Of a stretch of DNA of 64,000 bases, positions 44,401 through 54,044 are shown one piece after another. How positions within the stretch are numbered: the stretch's first letter is position 1; each line of letters begins with the position of its first letter. Below the pieces are notes generated by a model. That model was not told the origin of the DNA. It searched no databases and saw nothing but the letters and a program-made list of their open reading frames with translations. The position numbers were made by a program, and so were the translations under genes. The DNA comes from Planococcus glaciei (GTDB taxonomy: Bacteria; Bacillota; Bacilli; Bacillales_A; Planococcaceae). The stretch covers positions 62,001-126,000 of the forward strand of contig NZ_FNDC01000008.1 in the NCBI RefSeq assembly GCF_900099655.1, in the 5' to 3' direction.

Positions 44401-44623
44401 TTCAATCTCCTCCTTTTTTTATATTCACTCACCGTTTACCCACACGCGTGATAAATAAAGCCGCTTTTAATAAATTTTTTTGATATTTCTCGTTTAACAA
44501 AAAGGATAGGCCGTTTTTCATATTTTCGGCATAAATAAAGGAAAGTTAGGGTAATAAAAAGAAATAGAACGAGAAAATGAAAAGCAGGCTTATGATTGAG
44601 ATGCAGAGTGGAGGACGATGGAT

Positions 44624-45205
44624 ATGGAAATCAAACAAATGAACAGAGGCATTGCAACCTCATTGTCGGCAATTGGAATAGCGCAGGCATTGAAAATATT
44701 TACCCACAAAAAAGTAACCGGGAAATGGGATTGGAAACAGGCGTTTACAACTGGCGGCATGCCGAGTTCCCACTCAGCCGGCGTATCCGCCCTTGCTTCG
44801 TATGTAGCAGCGAACAAAGGGACAGGCCATACCGAAACCGCGTTGGCCGTAGTGTTTGGAACGATCGTCATGTACGATGCTCAAGGAATCCGCCGCCACA
44901 CCGGCGAAATCGCGCATCTTGTAAACGACTTGGAAGACAGTTTCGTTTCCTTGTCCGGCGATTTTCCAAGCCTTGAATTTGAAAAGCGGGAAAAAGAGCT
45001 GAAAGAAATTCTGGGCCATCAGCCGATTGAAGTACTCGGCGGTGCAGTTTTCGGCATCTTGTTCGGATTGATATCCGCACAGATTGAAAATGATGAGCGG
45101 CGCCGGAATCGGCGTGAAAACCGGAAAAATTCTTCTGAAGTTCAATTCAACTCGAACGAAGTATATATCCCAGCCAAAAGACGGGATATCAAAAATAGAA
45201 GATAA
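44624..45205 (+). CDS. yuiD: Divergent PAP2 family protein YuiD
   Basis: A 193-residue protein with about four hydrophobic segments and the divergent PAP2 motifs GGMPSSHSAGVSALA and DAQGIRRHTGEIAHL, matching Bacillus YuiD. The family is related to acid phosphatases, but its reaction is not established. It carries a long basic C-terminal tail. ATG 44624 is preferred because GGAGG lies 9 nt upstream (3 nt from ATG 44618). Confidence 0.88.
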   Translation: MEIKQMNRGIATSLSAIGIAQALKIFTHKKVTGKWDWKQAFTTGGMPSSHSAGVSALASYVAANKGTGHTETALAVVFGTIVMYDAQGIRRHTGEIAHLVNDLEDSFVSLSGDFPSLEFEKREKELKEILGHQPIEVLGGAVFGILFGLISAQIENDERRRNRRENRKNSSEVQFNSNEVYIPAKRRDIKNRR

Positions 45206-45207
45206 GC

Positions 45208-45240
45208 AAAAAGCGTGCCTGTCGCTCAGGCACGCTTTTT
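45208..45240. terminator. Bidirectional terminator
   Basis: AAAAAGCGTGCCTG-TCGCT-CAGGCACGCTTTTT, a perfect 14-bp stem; it overlaps the last codons of the convergent gene. Confidence 0.92.
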
Positions 45241-45801
45241 TATATTGCCGACAGCTGAAGCCAGCCGGACTTTATTCATCTTCCCAACGATCATATAAAT
45301 CCCGAGCAGCATGATGAAAAAGAATACGGTCACATACCAGGGAAACTCGGTAATGGCTTCGCCGAATGCTGTATAAATGACAGCGGGCAAAATTAACCCC
45401 AGCATCGAGTAGTACATGTATTCTTTGCGGCTTTGGGTCATTTCCATCAAATACAACGATAGCAAATGGAAGTGCACAAAAGGCATGATGCGCAAAATCA
45501 TCACTTGGCCGACGGAAATTTTCCGATTGGCAAACATTTTGTTTTTTAGTTCGGACATCTTCTCTTTGAACTTTGGGAACTTATTGACGAGAATATATGA
45601 AACCAGACTCATTAACGAAAGGCCAATAAAAGACAGGAGCGCCCCTTCAAAAAATCCGAAAAGTACGCCGCCAATGACACAAACCAAGACGACCGGCAAA
45701 AAAAGAAGCGGCCGCAATAAATGCAAAAGCACAAAAAGAAGAGGGGCAAACCATCCAAAGCCGGCAATGAAATTCTCCAATGTGTATTCGAATTGTTCCA
45801 T
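45226..45801 (-). CDS. TVP38/TMEM64 (DedA-like) family membrane protein
   Basis: A 191-residue membrane protein with about five hydrophobic segments. It has LLFLPVVLVCVIGGVLFGFFEGALLSFIG, the SNARE-associated/DedA core including G-x-x-F-G, and RIMPFVHFHLLSLY, where other members have a R-x-x-P-x-x-P-F motif. Family members scramble or flip lipids. GGAGAGAG precedes ATG 45801. Confidence 0.85.
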   Translation of the reverse strand: MEQFEYTLENFIAGFGWFAPLLFVLLHLLRPLLFLPVVLVCVIGGVLFGFFEGALLSFIGLSLMSLVSYILVNKFPKFKEKMSELKNKMFANRKISVGQVMILRIMPFVHFHLLSLYLMEMTQSRKEYMYYSMLGLILPAVIYTAFGEAITEFPWYVTVFFFIMLLGIYMIVGKMNKVRLASAVGNIKKRA

Positions 45802-45944
45802 TTTCTCTCTCCGCTCTTTAACTCTTCTTAATTCTGAAGAATAAGCCAGTAGCCCGGAAAAAGCAAGAAAAGGGCTTGCTTGCGTAGCGGTTTAGCAAAA
45901 CCAAGGAAATATAGCGAGCAGCTGTAATTAGCCCCGACTGCCGT

Positions 45945-46460
45945 TTAGTCGACTTTTTTTATCCAGACCATATGCGGGTTCCCCTGTCCCCAGTAATCTT
46001 CCAAAAGCCGGTTCGGCTGGCCTAACTTTGCGAGCCAGTACTGCTGGGAACTCGTAAAGCCGGCATCCAAATAAAACTTCTGTTTCCCAATCGCTTTCAG
46101 TTCCCGACAGGCTTGTTGGAATAAAAAGCGGCCGATTCCGGACCGCTGATGCGCCGGATGCACATACACACAGGCAATCTCCATGGCTCCGGGCTCCACT
46201 TGGACCATCGTGTTCAACATATGGCCGGGCGTCTGCAGCGCAATGGTTCCCAGTAGTTCATTCTCTTTTTCGGCAACAAAGAACCGGTTTGCCTGGTCCG
46301 CTAAACTTTTTCGCGCGGTTTTATTCAGTCTGGCAACTTCTTCTGCCCATAAATCCCCATCGCCGTCAAATCCTTCGCGCTTCAGCAAATCCTTCAAGCA
46401 CTCCTGAAACAGCGCATCCACTTTTTCCAAGTCACCATCCAAAATGGTTCTGAACTTCAT
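45945..46460 (-). CDS. GNAT-family N-acetyltransferase
   Basis: A 171-residue GNAT protein with core strands FFVAEKENELLGTIAL and IACVYVHPAHQRSGIGRFLFQQA (acetyl-CoA loop), ending GNPHMVWIKKVD. The substrate is unknown. ATG 46460 follows AGAGGGG by 4 nt; a longer frame from 46574 would run through the upstream promoter region and is rejected. Confidence 0.85.
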   Translation of the reverse strand: MKFRTILDGDLEKVDALFQECLKDLLKREGFDGDGDLWAEEVARLNKTARKSLADQANRFFVAEKENELLGTIALQTPGHMLNTMVQVEPGAMEIACVYVHPAHQRSGIGRFLFQQACRELKAIGKQKFYLDAGFTSSQQYWLAKLGQPNRLLEDYWGQGNPHMVWIKKVD

Positions 46461-46645
46461 AAAACCCCTCTTTTCTATTGGAATTGCCGAGCTGAATTTC
46501 AGCCGGTTTGGCAACATTTCGTTGCCTATGAAAGTCAGCCGAAAACGCCGTATTTGCCAAGCGCCAGCAAGCATGAAAATCGAATGAAAACCTATTTTAT
46601 GGTAAAATTAAAGGGTAACTAAGCAAGAAAGGGACGTGTTGCCAT

Positions 46646-47347
46646 TTGGAAAAAAGTGCACAAAAGGGCGCACCTCTAACAAAAGCGCCACTTGCAAATT
46701 CACAGCAACAGAAAAATTTATTCCACATTAATCATATTGTCATTTTAGGTGATTCGGTCGCTTATGGCTATGGCACGAAGGGCGGCATTTCCAAATATTT
46801 AAAAGAAAGCTTCCTGCACAGCAAAGTCACCAATCTCGGCATCAATGGTTTAACGAGCAATGGCATGGTTGAACGGCTGCGCTCCGGTGTATGGGACAAG
46901 GTGATTGCATCTGCCGATTTGGTGTTGATCAACATCGGGGGCAACGACTTGCTTCATGGATTCAGGGGACAGGGAGCAAAAGGCCTCGTCCGCCAGTTTT
47001 CAGTAATAAAGCGGACATTCCGCCAAAACTTGCTCGAAACATACCGCCATCTGCGTGAACTGAATGAAAACATGATTATTGTGCAGAACAATTTGTACAA
47101 TTCCATGAAAAAGGAAGTTCAATATTTTGGATTTACGGACTTGCTTTTGCGATTGTGGAACTCGGCTATCGGAGAAAAAGGCGTTATCGTATCCAAAACA
47201 GATTTGATGGGCAAAAACCCCGAGATTTGGCTGGATTCCATTCATCCGAACGATGAAGGCTATAAATTGATGCACGAACTGTTGATGAAGACTTTATCGT
47301 CGACAGGGTTTGTATATCATCCAACTGAAAACAACCAGCATTCTTAA
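46646..47347 (+). CDS. SGNH/GDSL hydrolase
   Basis: A 233-residue SGNH-fold esterase or acylhydrolase. The four blocks are present: GDSVAYG (nucleophile Ser37), the Gly in NLGINGLTSNG, IGGNDLL, and DSIHPND with the catalytic Asp/His. There is no convincing signal peptide despite the extended polar N-terminus, so it is probably cytosolic. Translation likely begins at TTG 46646 with GAAAGGGA upstream. The substrate is unknown. Confidence 0.85.
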   Translation: MEKSAQKGAPLTKAPLANSQQQKNLFHINHIVILGDSVAYGYGTKGGISKYLKESFLHSKVTNLGINGLTSNGMVERLRSGVWDKVIASADLVLINIGGNDLLHGFRGQGAKGLVRQFSVIKRTFRQNLLETYRHLRELNENMIIVQNNLYNSMKKEVQYFGFTDLLLRLWNSAIGEKGVIVSKTDLMGKNPEIWLDSIHPNDEGYKLMHELLMKTLSSTGFVYHPTENNQHS

Positions 47348-47417
47348 AGGCTCATCCGCTTGTTCATCCTGATGGAAACTACGCGTTTCATTCTTAATTA
47401 TTATCATGGTTTGGACT

Positions 47418-47449
47418 ACCCGGCTGCGAATAACGCAGCCGGGTTTTTC
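47418..47449 (+). terminator. Rho-independent terminator
   Basis: ACCCGGCTGCG-AATAA-CGCAGCCGGGT followed by Ts, 70 nt after the SGNH gene. Confidence 0.9.
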
Positions 47450-47617
47450 TTTTTTGGTAAATAGATGAAAGCCTTCAATAGATTGACTATTTAAAATCTT
47501 GCTTATACAATTAAAAAAGGCTTTTTTGGAATAAAGCTGAAAAAGTGAAAGGAGCCAGAAACTAACGGAAGTACAGGAGAGCAATTAAGAAATCTGGAAA
47601 AGGGGTGCGCATTCGCA

Positions 47618-49048
47618 ATGATAACTTTTTTTGTTTCGATTATTTTATTGGTCATAGCTTATTTTACATACGGTAAATTCATTGAAAAGATGTTCGATCC
47701 GGCGGAAACAAGAAAAACACCGGCTTATGCCAACCACGACGGCGTCGATTTCGTCCCGATGAACAAGCACAAAAACGCATTGATCCAATTGTTGAATATT
47801 GCGGGAACCGGACCGATTTTCGGGCCGATCATGGGGGCTTTGTACGGTCCGGTCGCATTTTTATGGATCGTGATCGGCTCCATATTTGCTGGAGCGGTCC
47901 ATGACTATTTGACGGGCATGATTTCCATCCGCAACAAAGGTGCCCATATTCCGGAACTTGCCGGCAAGTTTTTAGGAGCGGCGTCAAGGCATATTGTAAA
48001 CGTATTTGCGTTGCTGCTTTTGCTGTTGGTGGGTACCGTATTTGTTACAACACCTGCTTCTTTATTAGCCATTTTGCTGGACGGCAAAGTGGCGTTGGGC
48101 ATCATTATCGCGGTCATTTTTGTTTATTATTTCTTATCGACCATTTTGCCGATCGACAAAATCATTGGCAGAATGTATCCGTATTTCGGAGCGATTCTGC
48201 TGGTTGGGACTCTTGGAGTGGGGATTGCACTCGTATTCTCGGACTATACGATCCCAGAATTGAACTTGACGAATATGCACCCGGCTGATTTGCCGATCTT
48301 CCCGATGCTGTTCTTTACGATCACGTGCGGGGCTTTATCCGGGTTCCATGCGACCCAGTCGCCGATCATTTCCAGAACGGTGCAAAAAGAATCGCAGGGG
48401 CGTTATATCTTCTACGGCATGATGATTGCGGAAGCGATTATTGCGATGATCTGGGCTGCGGCTTCCATGAGTATCTTCGATGGCCAGACGCTGAGCGGCA
48501 TCATCAATTCGGGTACACCGTCCGCAGTGGTCAACGAAGTGTCGATGACCTTATTGGGCGCAGTAGGCGGCACCATCGCCGTTCTTGGTGCCATCGTCTT
48601 GCCGATCACTTCAGGAGATACGGCATTCCGTGCAGCACGTTCAATTATTGCCGACTACATCAAGCTTGATCAGCAGAAAATCATGAAACGGTTGGTCATT
48701 GCGATTCCGCTGTTTGCCGTTTCGGTCCTCTTGACGCAAATTGATTTCAATTTGCTGTGGAGATATTTCTCGTGGGCAAACCAGGCAACTGCTGCCATCG
48801 CCTTATGGATCGGTACGATGTACTTGTACATCCAAGGCAAATATTATTTGGTTTCCATGGCGCCGGCGATCTTTATTACGTACATGGTGTTCGTCTACAT
48901 TTTGAACCAGAAAATCGGGTTCAATCTTGACTTGAACATTTCATTCATCATCGGATTCGTTTTGACCATCATCATAGTTGCGATGTTCTATGCGAAAGCC
49001 AGAAAGAACCGGGAAGAAGACGTGGAGACTGCCGTAGCAGTCGATTAA
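47618..49048 (+). CDS. cstA: CstA-family carbon starvation / pyruvate transporter
   Basis: A 476-residue polytopic protein with about 13 TM segments. Hallmarks are NIAGTGPIFGPIMGALYGP, GAVHDYLTGMISIRNKG and SGFHATQSPIISRT. It is of the shorter Gram-positive/BtsT-like type. Family members import pyruvate or peptides during starvation. AAGGGGTG lies upstream of ATG 47618 at slightly long spacing. A terminator separates it from the FAD oxidase, but the shared theme of C3 acids is notable. Confidence 0.9.
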   Translation: MITFFVSIILLVIAYFTYGKFIEKMFDPAETRKTPAYANHDGVDFVPMNKHKNALIQLLNIAGTGPIFGPIMGALYGPVAFLWIVIGSIFAGAVHDYLTGMISIRNKGAHIPELAGKFLGAASRHIVNVFALLLLLLVGTVFVTTPASLLAILLDGKVALGIIIAVIFVYYFLSTILPIDKIIGRMYPYFGAILLVGTLGVGIALVFSDYTIPELNLTNMHPADLPIFPMLFFTITCGALSGFHATQSPIISRTVQKESQGRYIFYGMMIAEAIIAMIWAAASMSIFDGQTLSGIINSGTPSAVVNEVSMTLLGAVGGTIAVLGAIVLPITSGDTAFRAARSIIADYIKLDQQKIMKRLVIAIPLFAVSVLLTQIDFNLLWRYFSWANQATAAIALWIGTMYLYIQGKYYLVSMAPAIFITYMVFVYILNQKIGFNLDLNISFIIGFVLTIIIVAMFYAKARKNREEDVETAVAVD

Positions 49049-49076
49049 AGAAACGGTTAATAGTTTACGTAGATGG

Positions 49077-49103
49077 AAGCGGGCTCTTTGAGTCCGCTTT
49101 TTC
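49077..49103 (+). terminator. Terminator after cstA
   Basis: AAGCGGGCTC-TTT-GAGTCCGCTT stem with one wobble, followed by Ts. Confidence 0.85.
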
Positions 49104-49179
49104 TATTGTCCAATTAGATTAAAACTAGCTCTGCGTCAAAGAGGAAAAGTGAAAAATATTATTTTAATATCAAATTCCA

Positions 49180-49207
49180 TTGAACTATTCAGACAATTAT
49201 GTATAAT
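49180..49207 (+). promoter_or_regulatory. Predicted promoter of the glcD-like operon
   Basis: TTGAAC (49180-49185), 16-nt spacer, TATAAT (49202-49207); leaves a leader of about 85 nt. Confidence 0.7.
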
Positions 49208-49298
49208 TAACTCTATTGGACGCAGTGAAAAGACGGATTATTTTAAATTTTAATTCTTTTGAGTGCTGCAAAACGTTATACATAAGGAGCGATTAATC

Positions 49299-50702
49299 AT
49301 GACTGAACAGAACATCACCGTTGTCATCGAAGCTTTGAAAGCTGCGTTGACCGAAGAACAGGTTACGATCAATGAAACCGTGAGAGAACTGCATGGCAGA
49401 GACGAATCGTACCACGCCCTGCAATTGCCGGATATCGTTGTTTTTCCTGAAACAGCCGAACAAGTCAGCGCCATTATGAAAATCTCGAACCAATTTCACA
49501 TTCCGGTGATACCATTTGGCCTTGGATCAAGTCTTGAAGGGCATGTCATCCCGACCGAAGGCGGAATCACCATCGATTTTTCCTTGATGAACAAAGTGCT
49601 CGAGATCATGGGAAATGATTTTCTGGTGAAAGTGCAGCCGGGAGTCACACGCCTGCAGCTAAACAAGGAATTGAAAAAATACGGGCTGTTCTTCAGTGTA
49701 GACCCGGGAGCGGATGCGACAATCGGCGGGATGGTCGCTACAAATGCGAGCGGCACAACATCTGTCAAATACGGCGTGATGCGCGACCAGATCCGTGACT
49801 TGGAAGTCGTGCTGGCAGACGGCATGGTGATCCATACCGGAAACTTGGCAGCTAAGTCGTCGTCCGGCCTTCATTTGAACGGCCTGTTTACCGGTTCCGA
49901 AGGGACTCTCGGCTGCTTTACCGAAATTACGCTGCGCGTCTACGGCATACCGGAGCACGTTTCCGCAGCACGGGCATGCTTTCCATCCGTCAATGATGCA
50001 GTGGAAGCGGTGGTGTCGATTTTACAGGCTGGCATACCGGTAGCGCGTGTCGAGCTTGTGGATGAACCGTCGATTCGCCAAGCGAACCTTTACAGTGAAA
50101 CCGACTACCAAGAAAAACCGACGCTGTTTTTGGAATTCCACGGCAACGAAGCAGGACTGAAGCAAGACGTGGAGTTCATGAAAGACATTGTAGAAGGGCA
50201 TGGCTGCTCGGAAATCCAGTTTGAGACCGATACCGCGAGCCGTAATAAACTGTGGGAAGCGCGCCATAATCTGGCATACGCATTCATTCATGGCTACCCC
50301 GGCAAGAAAATGATGGTAACGGATGTCTGCCTGCCGATTTCAGAACTGGCTGGGGCAGTGGCTCACGCACGTGAGCACTTGGAAAACTTAGGCCTGATTG
50401 GCGGAATTGTCGGCCATGTCGGCGACGGCAACTTCCATGTGCTGCTGATGATGGATTTGAATAATCCGGAAGAAACAGCCAAAGCGGCTGATTTCAACGA
50501 ACGCATCGTATTGTATGCGCTCGAGCGCGGCGGCACTTGCACCGGTGAACACGGAGTGGGCATCGGCAAACAGAAATACCAGCGGCAGGAACACGGGGAT
50601 GCGCTATTAGTAATGGAAAAAATCAAGCAGGCGCTGGATCCTCACAATCTCCTGAATCCAAATAAAAACGTCAAAGCAGCCGAGAAGGGAGTTCATCTAT
50701 GA
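49299..50702 (+). CDS. FAD-linked 2-hydroxy acid oxidase/dehydrogenase (GlcD / D-lactate dehydrogenase type)
   Basis: A 467-residue FAD-binding oxidoreductase. The PCMH-type FAD domain has VIPFGLGSSLEGH and PGADATIGGMVATNASGT; the cap domain follows, and the C-terminal catalytic loop has GHVGDGNFH and TGEHGVGIGKQKY. The family oxidises glycolate or D-lactate to glyoxylate or pyruvate. There are no GlcE/GlcF genes, so it may act alone. ATG 49299 follows AAGGAGCGA. It overlaps the symporter gene by 4 nt, which suggests uptake and oxidation of one substrate. Confidence 0.9.
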   Translation: MTEQNITVVIEALKAALTEEQVTINETVRELHGRDESYHALQLPDIVVFPETAEQVSAIMKISNQFHIPVIPFGLGSSLEGHVIPTEGGITIDFSLMNKVLEIMGNDFLVKVQPGVTRLQLNKELKKYGLFFSVDPGADATIGGMVATNASGTTSVKYGVMRDQIRDLEVVLADGMVIHTGNLAAKSSSGLHLNGLFTGSEGTLGCFTEITLRVYGIPEHVSAARACFPSVNDAVEAVVSILQAGIPVARVELVDEPSIRQANLYSETDYQEKPTLFLEFHGNEAGLKQDVEFMKDIVEGHGCSEIQFETDTASRNKLWEARHNLAYAFIHGYPGKKMMVTDVCLPISELAGAVAHAREHLENLGLIGGIVGHVGDGNFHVLLMMDLNNPEETAKAADFNERIVLYALERGGTCTGEHGVGIGKQKYQRQEHGDALLVMEKIKQALDPHNLLNPNKNVKAAEKGVHL

Positions 50703-51694
50703 AGTTTCTTGAATCGTTAAGTACATTTGCCGGCAAATATTTTGCCGTTTGGGTCATTGCCATTGCGGTCATCGCCTTTTTGATTCCCGAACCGTTTCTC
50801 GGATTTGGCAGCTATATCACGATCTTACTGGGGATTGTCATGTTTGGCATGGGGCTGACCTTAAAGCCGGTCGATTTCAAAATCGTCCTGATGCGGCCAA
50901 TGCCGGTCATCATCGGGGTGGCGGCCCAGTTTATCATCATGCCGCTGGTCGCTTTTGCGATTGCTTATCTCCTGAAACTGCCGCCTGAGCTGGCAGCCGG
51001 CCTGGTCCTGTTGGGCTGTGTTCCCGGGGGGACAGCTTCAAATGTAATGGTGTACTTGGCAAAAGGGAATTTGGCGCTGTCCGTTGCGATGACGTCGCTC
51101 TCGACTTTGCTGGCGCCTGTCATGACGCCGCTCCTTTTATTGCTTTTAGCCGGGCAATGGCTTCCGGTGGATCCGGTATCGATGTTCCTGTCGATTGTCC
51201 AAGTAATCATCATTCCGATCGCTTTGGGGCTGCTTGTCCAAAAAGTGCTGCCAAAAGTCGTCGAAAAAAGTGTCACCGTTGTCCCGTTGATTTCCGTACT
51301 GGCGATTTTGATCATCGTCTCGGCCGTTACGGCAGCCAATGCGGCCAATGTCGTCAGTGCCGGTTTTATCGTTTTCGTAGCCGTGTTCCTGCATAATGGT
51401 TTTGGTTTGTTGTTGGGTTATCTGACTGCCAAAGCGATGGGCTTGAATGAAAATGACAGAAGAGCGATATCAATCGAAGTCGGAATGCAGAATTCAGGCC
51501 TTGGCGTAGCGCTTGCCACTGCTCACTTCAGCCCGCTTGCGGCGCTGCCAAGTGTGTGGGGGGCGATTTGGCACAATATTTCCGGTCCGATTTTGGCCAC
51601 CATTTGGTCGAAAAAACCGGCGGATTTAGAACAGACGGACGCTTTGCCCGCCGCAGAAAAAGTACCGGCGAGAGCGAAGCTTGAAAAATACTAA
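50699..51694 (+). CDS. Bile acid:sodium symporter (BASS) family transporter
   Basis: A 331-residue protein with nine or ten TM helices and the BASS motifs GLVLLGCVPGGTASNVMVYLAKGN and EVGMQNSGLGVALA, close to Bacillus YocS-like proteins. BASS members carry organic acids with Na+, including pyruvate and, in plants, glycolate. Overlap with the oxidase gene makes a 2-hydroxy acid the likely cargo; that is inference. Confidence 0.88.
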   Translation: MKFLESLSTFAGKYFAVWVIAIAVIAFLIPEPFLGFGSYITILLGIVMFGMGLTLKPVDFKIVLMRPMPVIIGVAAQFIIMPLVAFAIAYLLKLPPELAAGLVLLGCVPGGTASNVMVYLAKGNLALSVAMTSLSTLLAPVMTPLLLLLLAGQWLPVDPVSMFLSIVQVIIIPIALGLLVQKVLPKVVEKSVTVVPLISVLAILIIVSAVTAANAANVVSAGFIVFVAVFLHNGFGLLLGYLTAKAMGLNENDRRAISIEVGMQNSGLGVALATAHFSPLAALPSVWGAIWHNISGPILATIWSKKPADLEQTDALPAAEKVPARAKLEKY

Positions 51695-51702
51695 TGGTTT
51701 TT

Positions 51703-51739
51703 AAAAGCCTGTCGGCCGAAAAACGGCCGACAGGCTTTT
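51703..51739. terminator. Strong bidirectional terminator
   Basis: AAAAGCCTGTCGGCCG-AAAAA-CGGCCGACAGGCTTTT, a perfect 16-bp stem directly between convergent genes. Confidence 0.93.
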
Positions 51740-52075
51740 TTATTTTCTCATGATGGTTTCGATCCGTTCCTTGCCGCCTACTTTCTTTGTCGAAAATGAA
51801 ATCCTATCTCCTTCCTGGAGCACGTTGAAATCTCCGGTAGCGTCTTCCGCTAATTCATAGCTTTTCTCTTTGCCGTCTATTTCAATTGTAAGAGCATCTT
51901 GTGAGCCGTTGGCGAACCCTTTAAAAATCCCCTCACTTTGAGTCGTCACGTCGATGCCGGAGGCAGGGTCAACGCGCTCGGTTTCCTGCACCATTTCATT
52001 TTCGGGGCGTTCGATGCAAGCAGCAAGGCCGAATACCAAGAAACATGCACTGCCCAACTTCAGCCATTTTTTCAT
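51740..52075 (-). CDS. Small lipoprotein of unknown function
   Basis: A 111-residue lipoprotein. The signal peptide ends GLAAC with Cys20 as the lipid-modified residue; the mature part of about 90 residues is polar with a probable small beta-barrel (GDRISFSTKK). I do not recognise a family. AAGGAGGCGG lies 8 nt before ATG 52075. It is followed, about 60 nt away on the same strand, from the nnrD gene, with which it may be co-transcribed. Confidence 0.78.
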   Translation of the reverse strand: MKKWLKLGSACFLVFGLAACIERPENEMVQETERVDPASGIDVTTQSEGIFKGFANGSQDALTIEIDGKEKSYELAEDATGDFNVLQEGDRISFSTKKVGGKERIETIMRK

Positions 52076-52138
52076 CGCTTTACCGCCTCCTTAGTGGAAT
52101 AGAAAAACAGTTAATTCTGCTTGTCTAATAGTTACGAA

Positions 52139-52993
52139 TCATTCTCTTTCCACGCTTTTCCATACTTCCGGAAGAAGTCCGCTGATTTCATGGGCAAGCA
52201 GCGTATGGATTGAACGGGTTTCTGCCCATGTGTCGGCACAGGCACCATGCAAAAACACTGCATTCAAAACCGCATGCTTCCAATCCTCATGGCAGCAAAG
52301 CATGCCAAGCAGCATCCCGGTCAACGTATCGCCGGTTCCGCCTTTGGCAAGTGCGGCATTGCCGGTAGGATTGGTCCAAGTGTCTCCGTCTGGAAAAGCG
52401 ATGACGGTGTTGTCTCCTTTTAAAACGATGGCAACCCCTAGCTTTTCTGCGAACTTCGCTGCGTAGAAGCTTCGTTTCGGCAGAAGCTCTTGCAGGTCCA
52501 CTCCCGTTATCCGGCTGAATTCTCCGGGATGAGGAGTTAAAATGACGGGCGCAGGGCGCTCCGTGTAATTTCGCTGCGATAATGCACCGGCATCCAAAAT
52601 TAAAGGGGAATGGCTATCAAGGATGTTTTCGATGGCTTGTTCTGTCAGCCGGTCAGGCAGGATGCCGGGGCCAATCGCAACAGCCCGGTAAGGAGATAAA
52701 TCCACTAGGCCGTCTGCGATTTTCTGGAGCCCGCTGCGGACATAGGTCGCTTCCGGCAAGGAAGACACCATCAGCGAAATCACTTCCGGTTCGGTGGCGA
52801 TTTCAAGCTTGCCGATGCCGGATCGCATCGCGCCGAGCCCGGATAAAATGGCCGCTCCAGGCATGTCGCGGCTGCCAGCCACCAGCAAGCCGGTCCCGAA
52901 TGTGCCTTTATGGCTGGCTTGTTCTCTTTTGGGAAGGGTTTCTTTAACGTGCTTGATCGTCCACATGGATTCTGTTTGATGGGTATGCGCCAT
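52139..52993 (-). CDS. nnrD: ADP-dependent (S)-NAD(P)H-hydrate dehydratase
   Basis: A 284-residue YjeF C-terminal-type enzyme that restores damaged NAD(P)H hydrates using ADP. It has GLLVAGSRDMPGAAILSG, AIGPGILPD, LTPHPGEFSRITG and the nucleotide/catalytic loop GNAALAKGGTGDTLTGML. The epimerase (NnrE) half is absent, so this is the stand-alone dehydratase. ATG 52993 is used because GGAG lies 9 nt upstream; TTG 53002 is too close. Confidence 0.92.
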   Translation of the reverse strand: MAHTHQTESMWTIKHVKETLPKREQASHKGTFGTGLLVAGSRDMPGAAILSGLGAMRSGIGKLEIATEPEVISLMVSSLPEATYVRSGLQKIADGLVDLSPYRAVAIGPGILPDRLTEQAIENILDSHSPLILDAGALSQRNYTERPAPVILTPHPGEFSRITGVDLQELLPKRSFYAAKFAEKLGVAIVLKGDNTVIAFPDGDTWTNPTGNAALAKGGTGDTLTGMLLGMLCCHEDWKHAVLNAVFLHGACADTWAETRSIHTLLAHEISGLLPEVWKSVERE

Positions 52994-53167
52994 TCGAATC
53001 AACTCCAGCCAAAAATATTTTAAAGGAATGCAAAAATGCGTTTCGCTATTTGCATACCCGCTTCCTTCCAGAATCTAACGGTTTAGCTGATTCGTCTGCT
53101 TGCAGGATTAACTTCTCGGGCGACAGGGAATTATCTAAGCAATTGCTAAATAGAAAGGATGATGGAA

Positions 53168-53911
53168 ATGGCACAAGCGCTGTTATGGGGGGCAGTGGCA
53201 GGAGGAGCGAATTTGCTCGGCGCATTGATCGTGATGGCGTTTAACTTGCCGCAAAAACTGATTGGCTACATTATGGCGCTTGGTACCGGAGCGTTGATCG
53301 GGGCGGTGGCTTTTGAGCTGCTCGATGAAGCGATGGAAATCAGCGGATTGACTCAGATCGCATTAGGCTTTCTCGGGGGAGCTCTTATTTTCACGATACT
53401 CGATATTCTCGTAACCCGTAAAGGCGGAATGCACCGGAAGCGGTCCGGCCACGGAAGTGATGCGCCGAGCAATTCAGAAGCAGGAGCCGGAATGGCAATT
53501 TTTATCGGAACCATCATGGATGCGATTCCAGAGACGGCGATGATCGGCCTTGGAATCGCACAAGGCGGGGGCGTCGGCTACGCGCTCGTCGCTGCCGTCT
53601 TCATCAGCAATCTGCCGGAAGGCATTTCCAGTACGACCGGTTTGCAAAAAGGCGGCTACCATAAAAAGAAAGTGCTGTGGATGTGGGTGTTTGTGCTGGT
53701 TGCTTCCGCGCTTAGTTCACTCGCCGGCTATACGTTCCTGGAGAACGCCACAGAAGATGTCCAGGCGATACTCAGTGCGTTTGCCGCAGGCGGCATCATC
53801 GCTATGGTGGCCTCGACCATGATGCCGGAAGCCCACGAAAAAGGCGGCCCGATCGCCGGTTTTATTACAGCGGCCGGCATCTTTATCACATTGCTGCTGC
53901 AGCAGATTTAA
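53168..53911 (+). CDS. ZIP-family metal transporter
   Basis: A 247-residue ZIP transporter with eight TM segments. TM4 has TIMDAIPETAMIG and TM5 ISNLPEGISSTTG, which carry the metal-binding His/Asn/Glu-type positions (here Asp/Pro-Glu and Asn/Pro-Glu). The loop between TM3 and TM4 is basic and His-poor. ZIPs usually import zinc, iron or manganese; direction here is unproven. ATG 53168 has AAAGGA 8 nt upstream. Confidence 0.87.
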   Translation: MAQALLWGAVAGGANLLGALIVMAFNLPQKLIGYIMALGTGALIGAVAFELLDEAMEISGLTQIALGFLGGALIFTILDILVTRKGGMHRKRSGHGSDAPSNSEAGAGMAIFIGTIMDAIPETAMIGLGIAQGGGVGYALVAAVFISNLPEGISSTTGLQKGGYHKKKVLWMWVFVLVASALSSLAGYTFLENATEDVQAILSAFAAGGIIAMVASTMMPEAHEKGGPIAGFITAAGIFITLLLQQI

Positions 53912-53914
53912 GGG

Positions 53915-53948
53915 AAAGCCTTTAAGAAGAGATTCTTGAAGGCTTTTT
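53915..53948 (+). terminator. Terminator after the ZIP gene
   Basis: AAAGCCTTTAAGAA-GAGA-TTCTTGAAGGCTTT with one wobble, then Ts. Confidence 0.88.
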
Positions 53949-54044
53949 ATCATTTTGCCCATTCTGGATTAGGTATCTAAATCCGGGATTAAATGTTAGA
54001 ATATTCAATATTATGATGGTGGAAAAAATAAAGGGGGATGTTTC

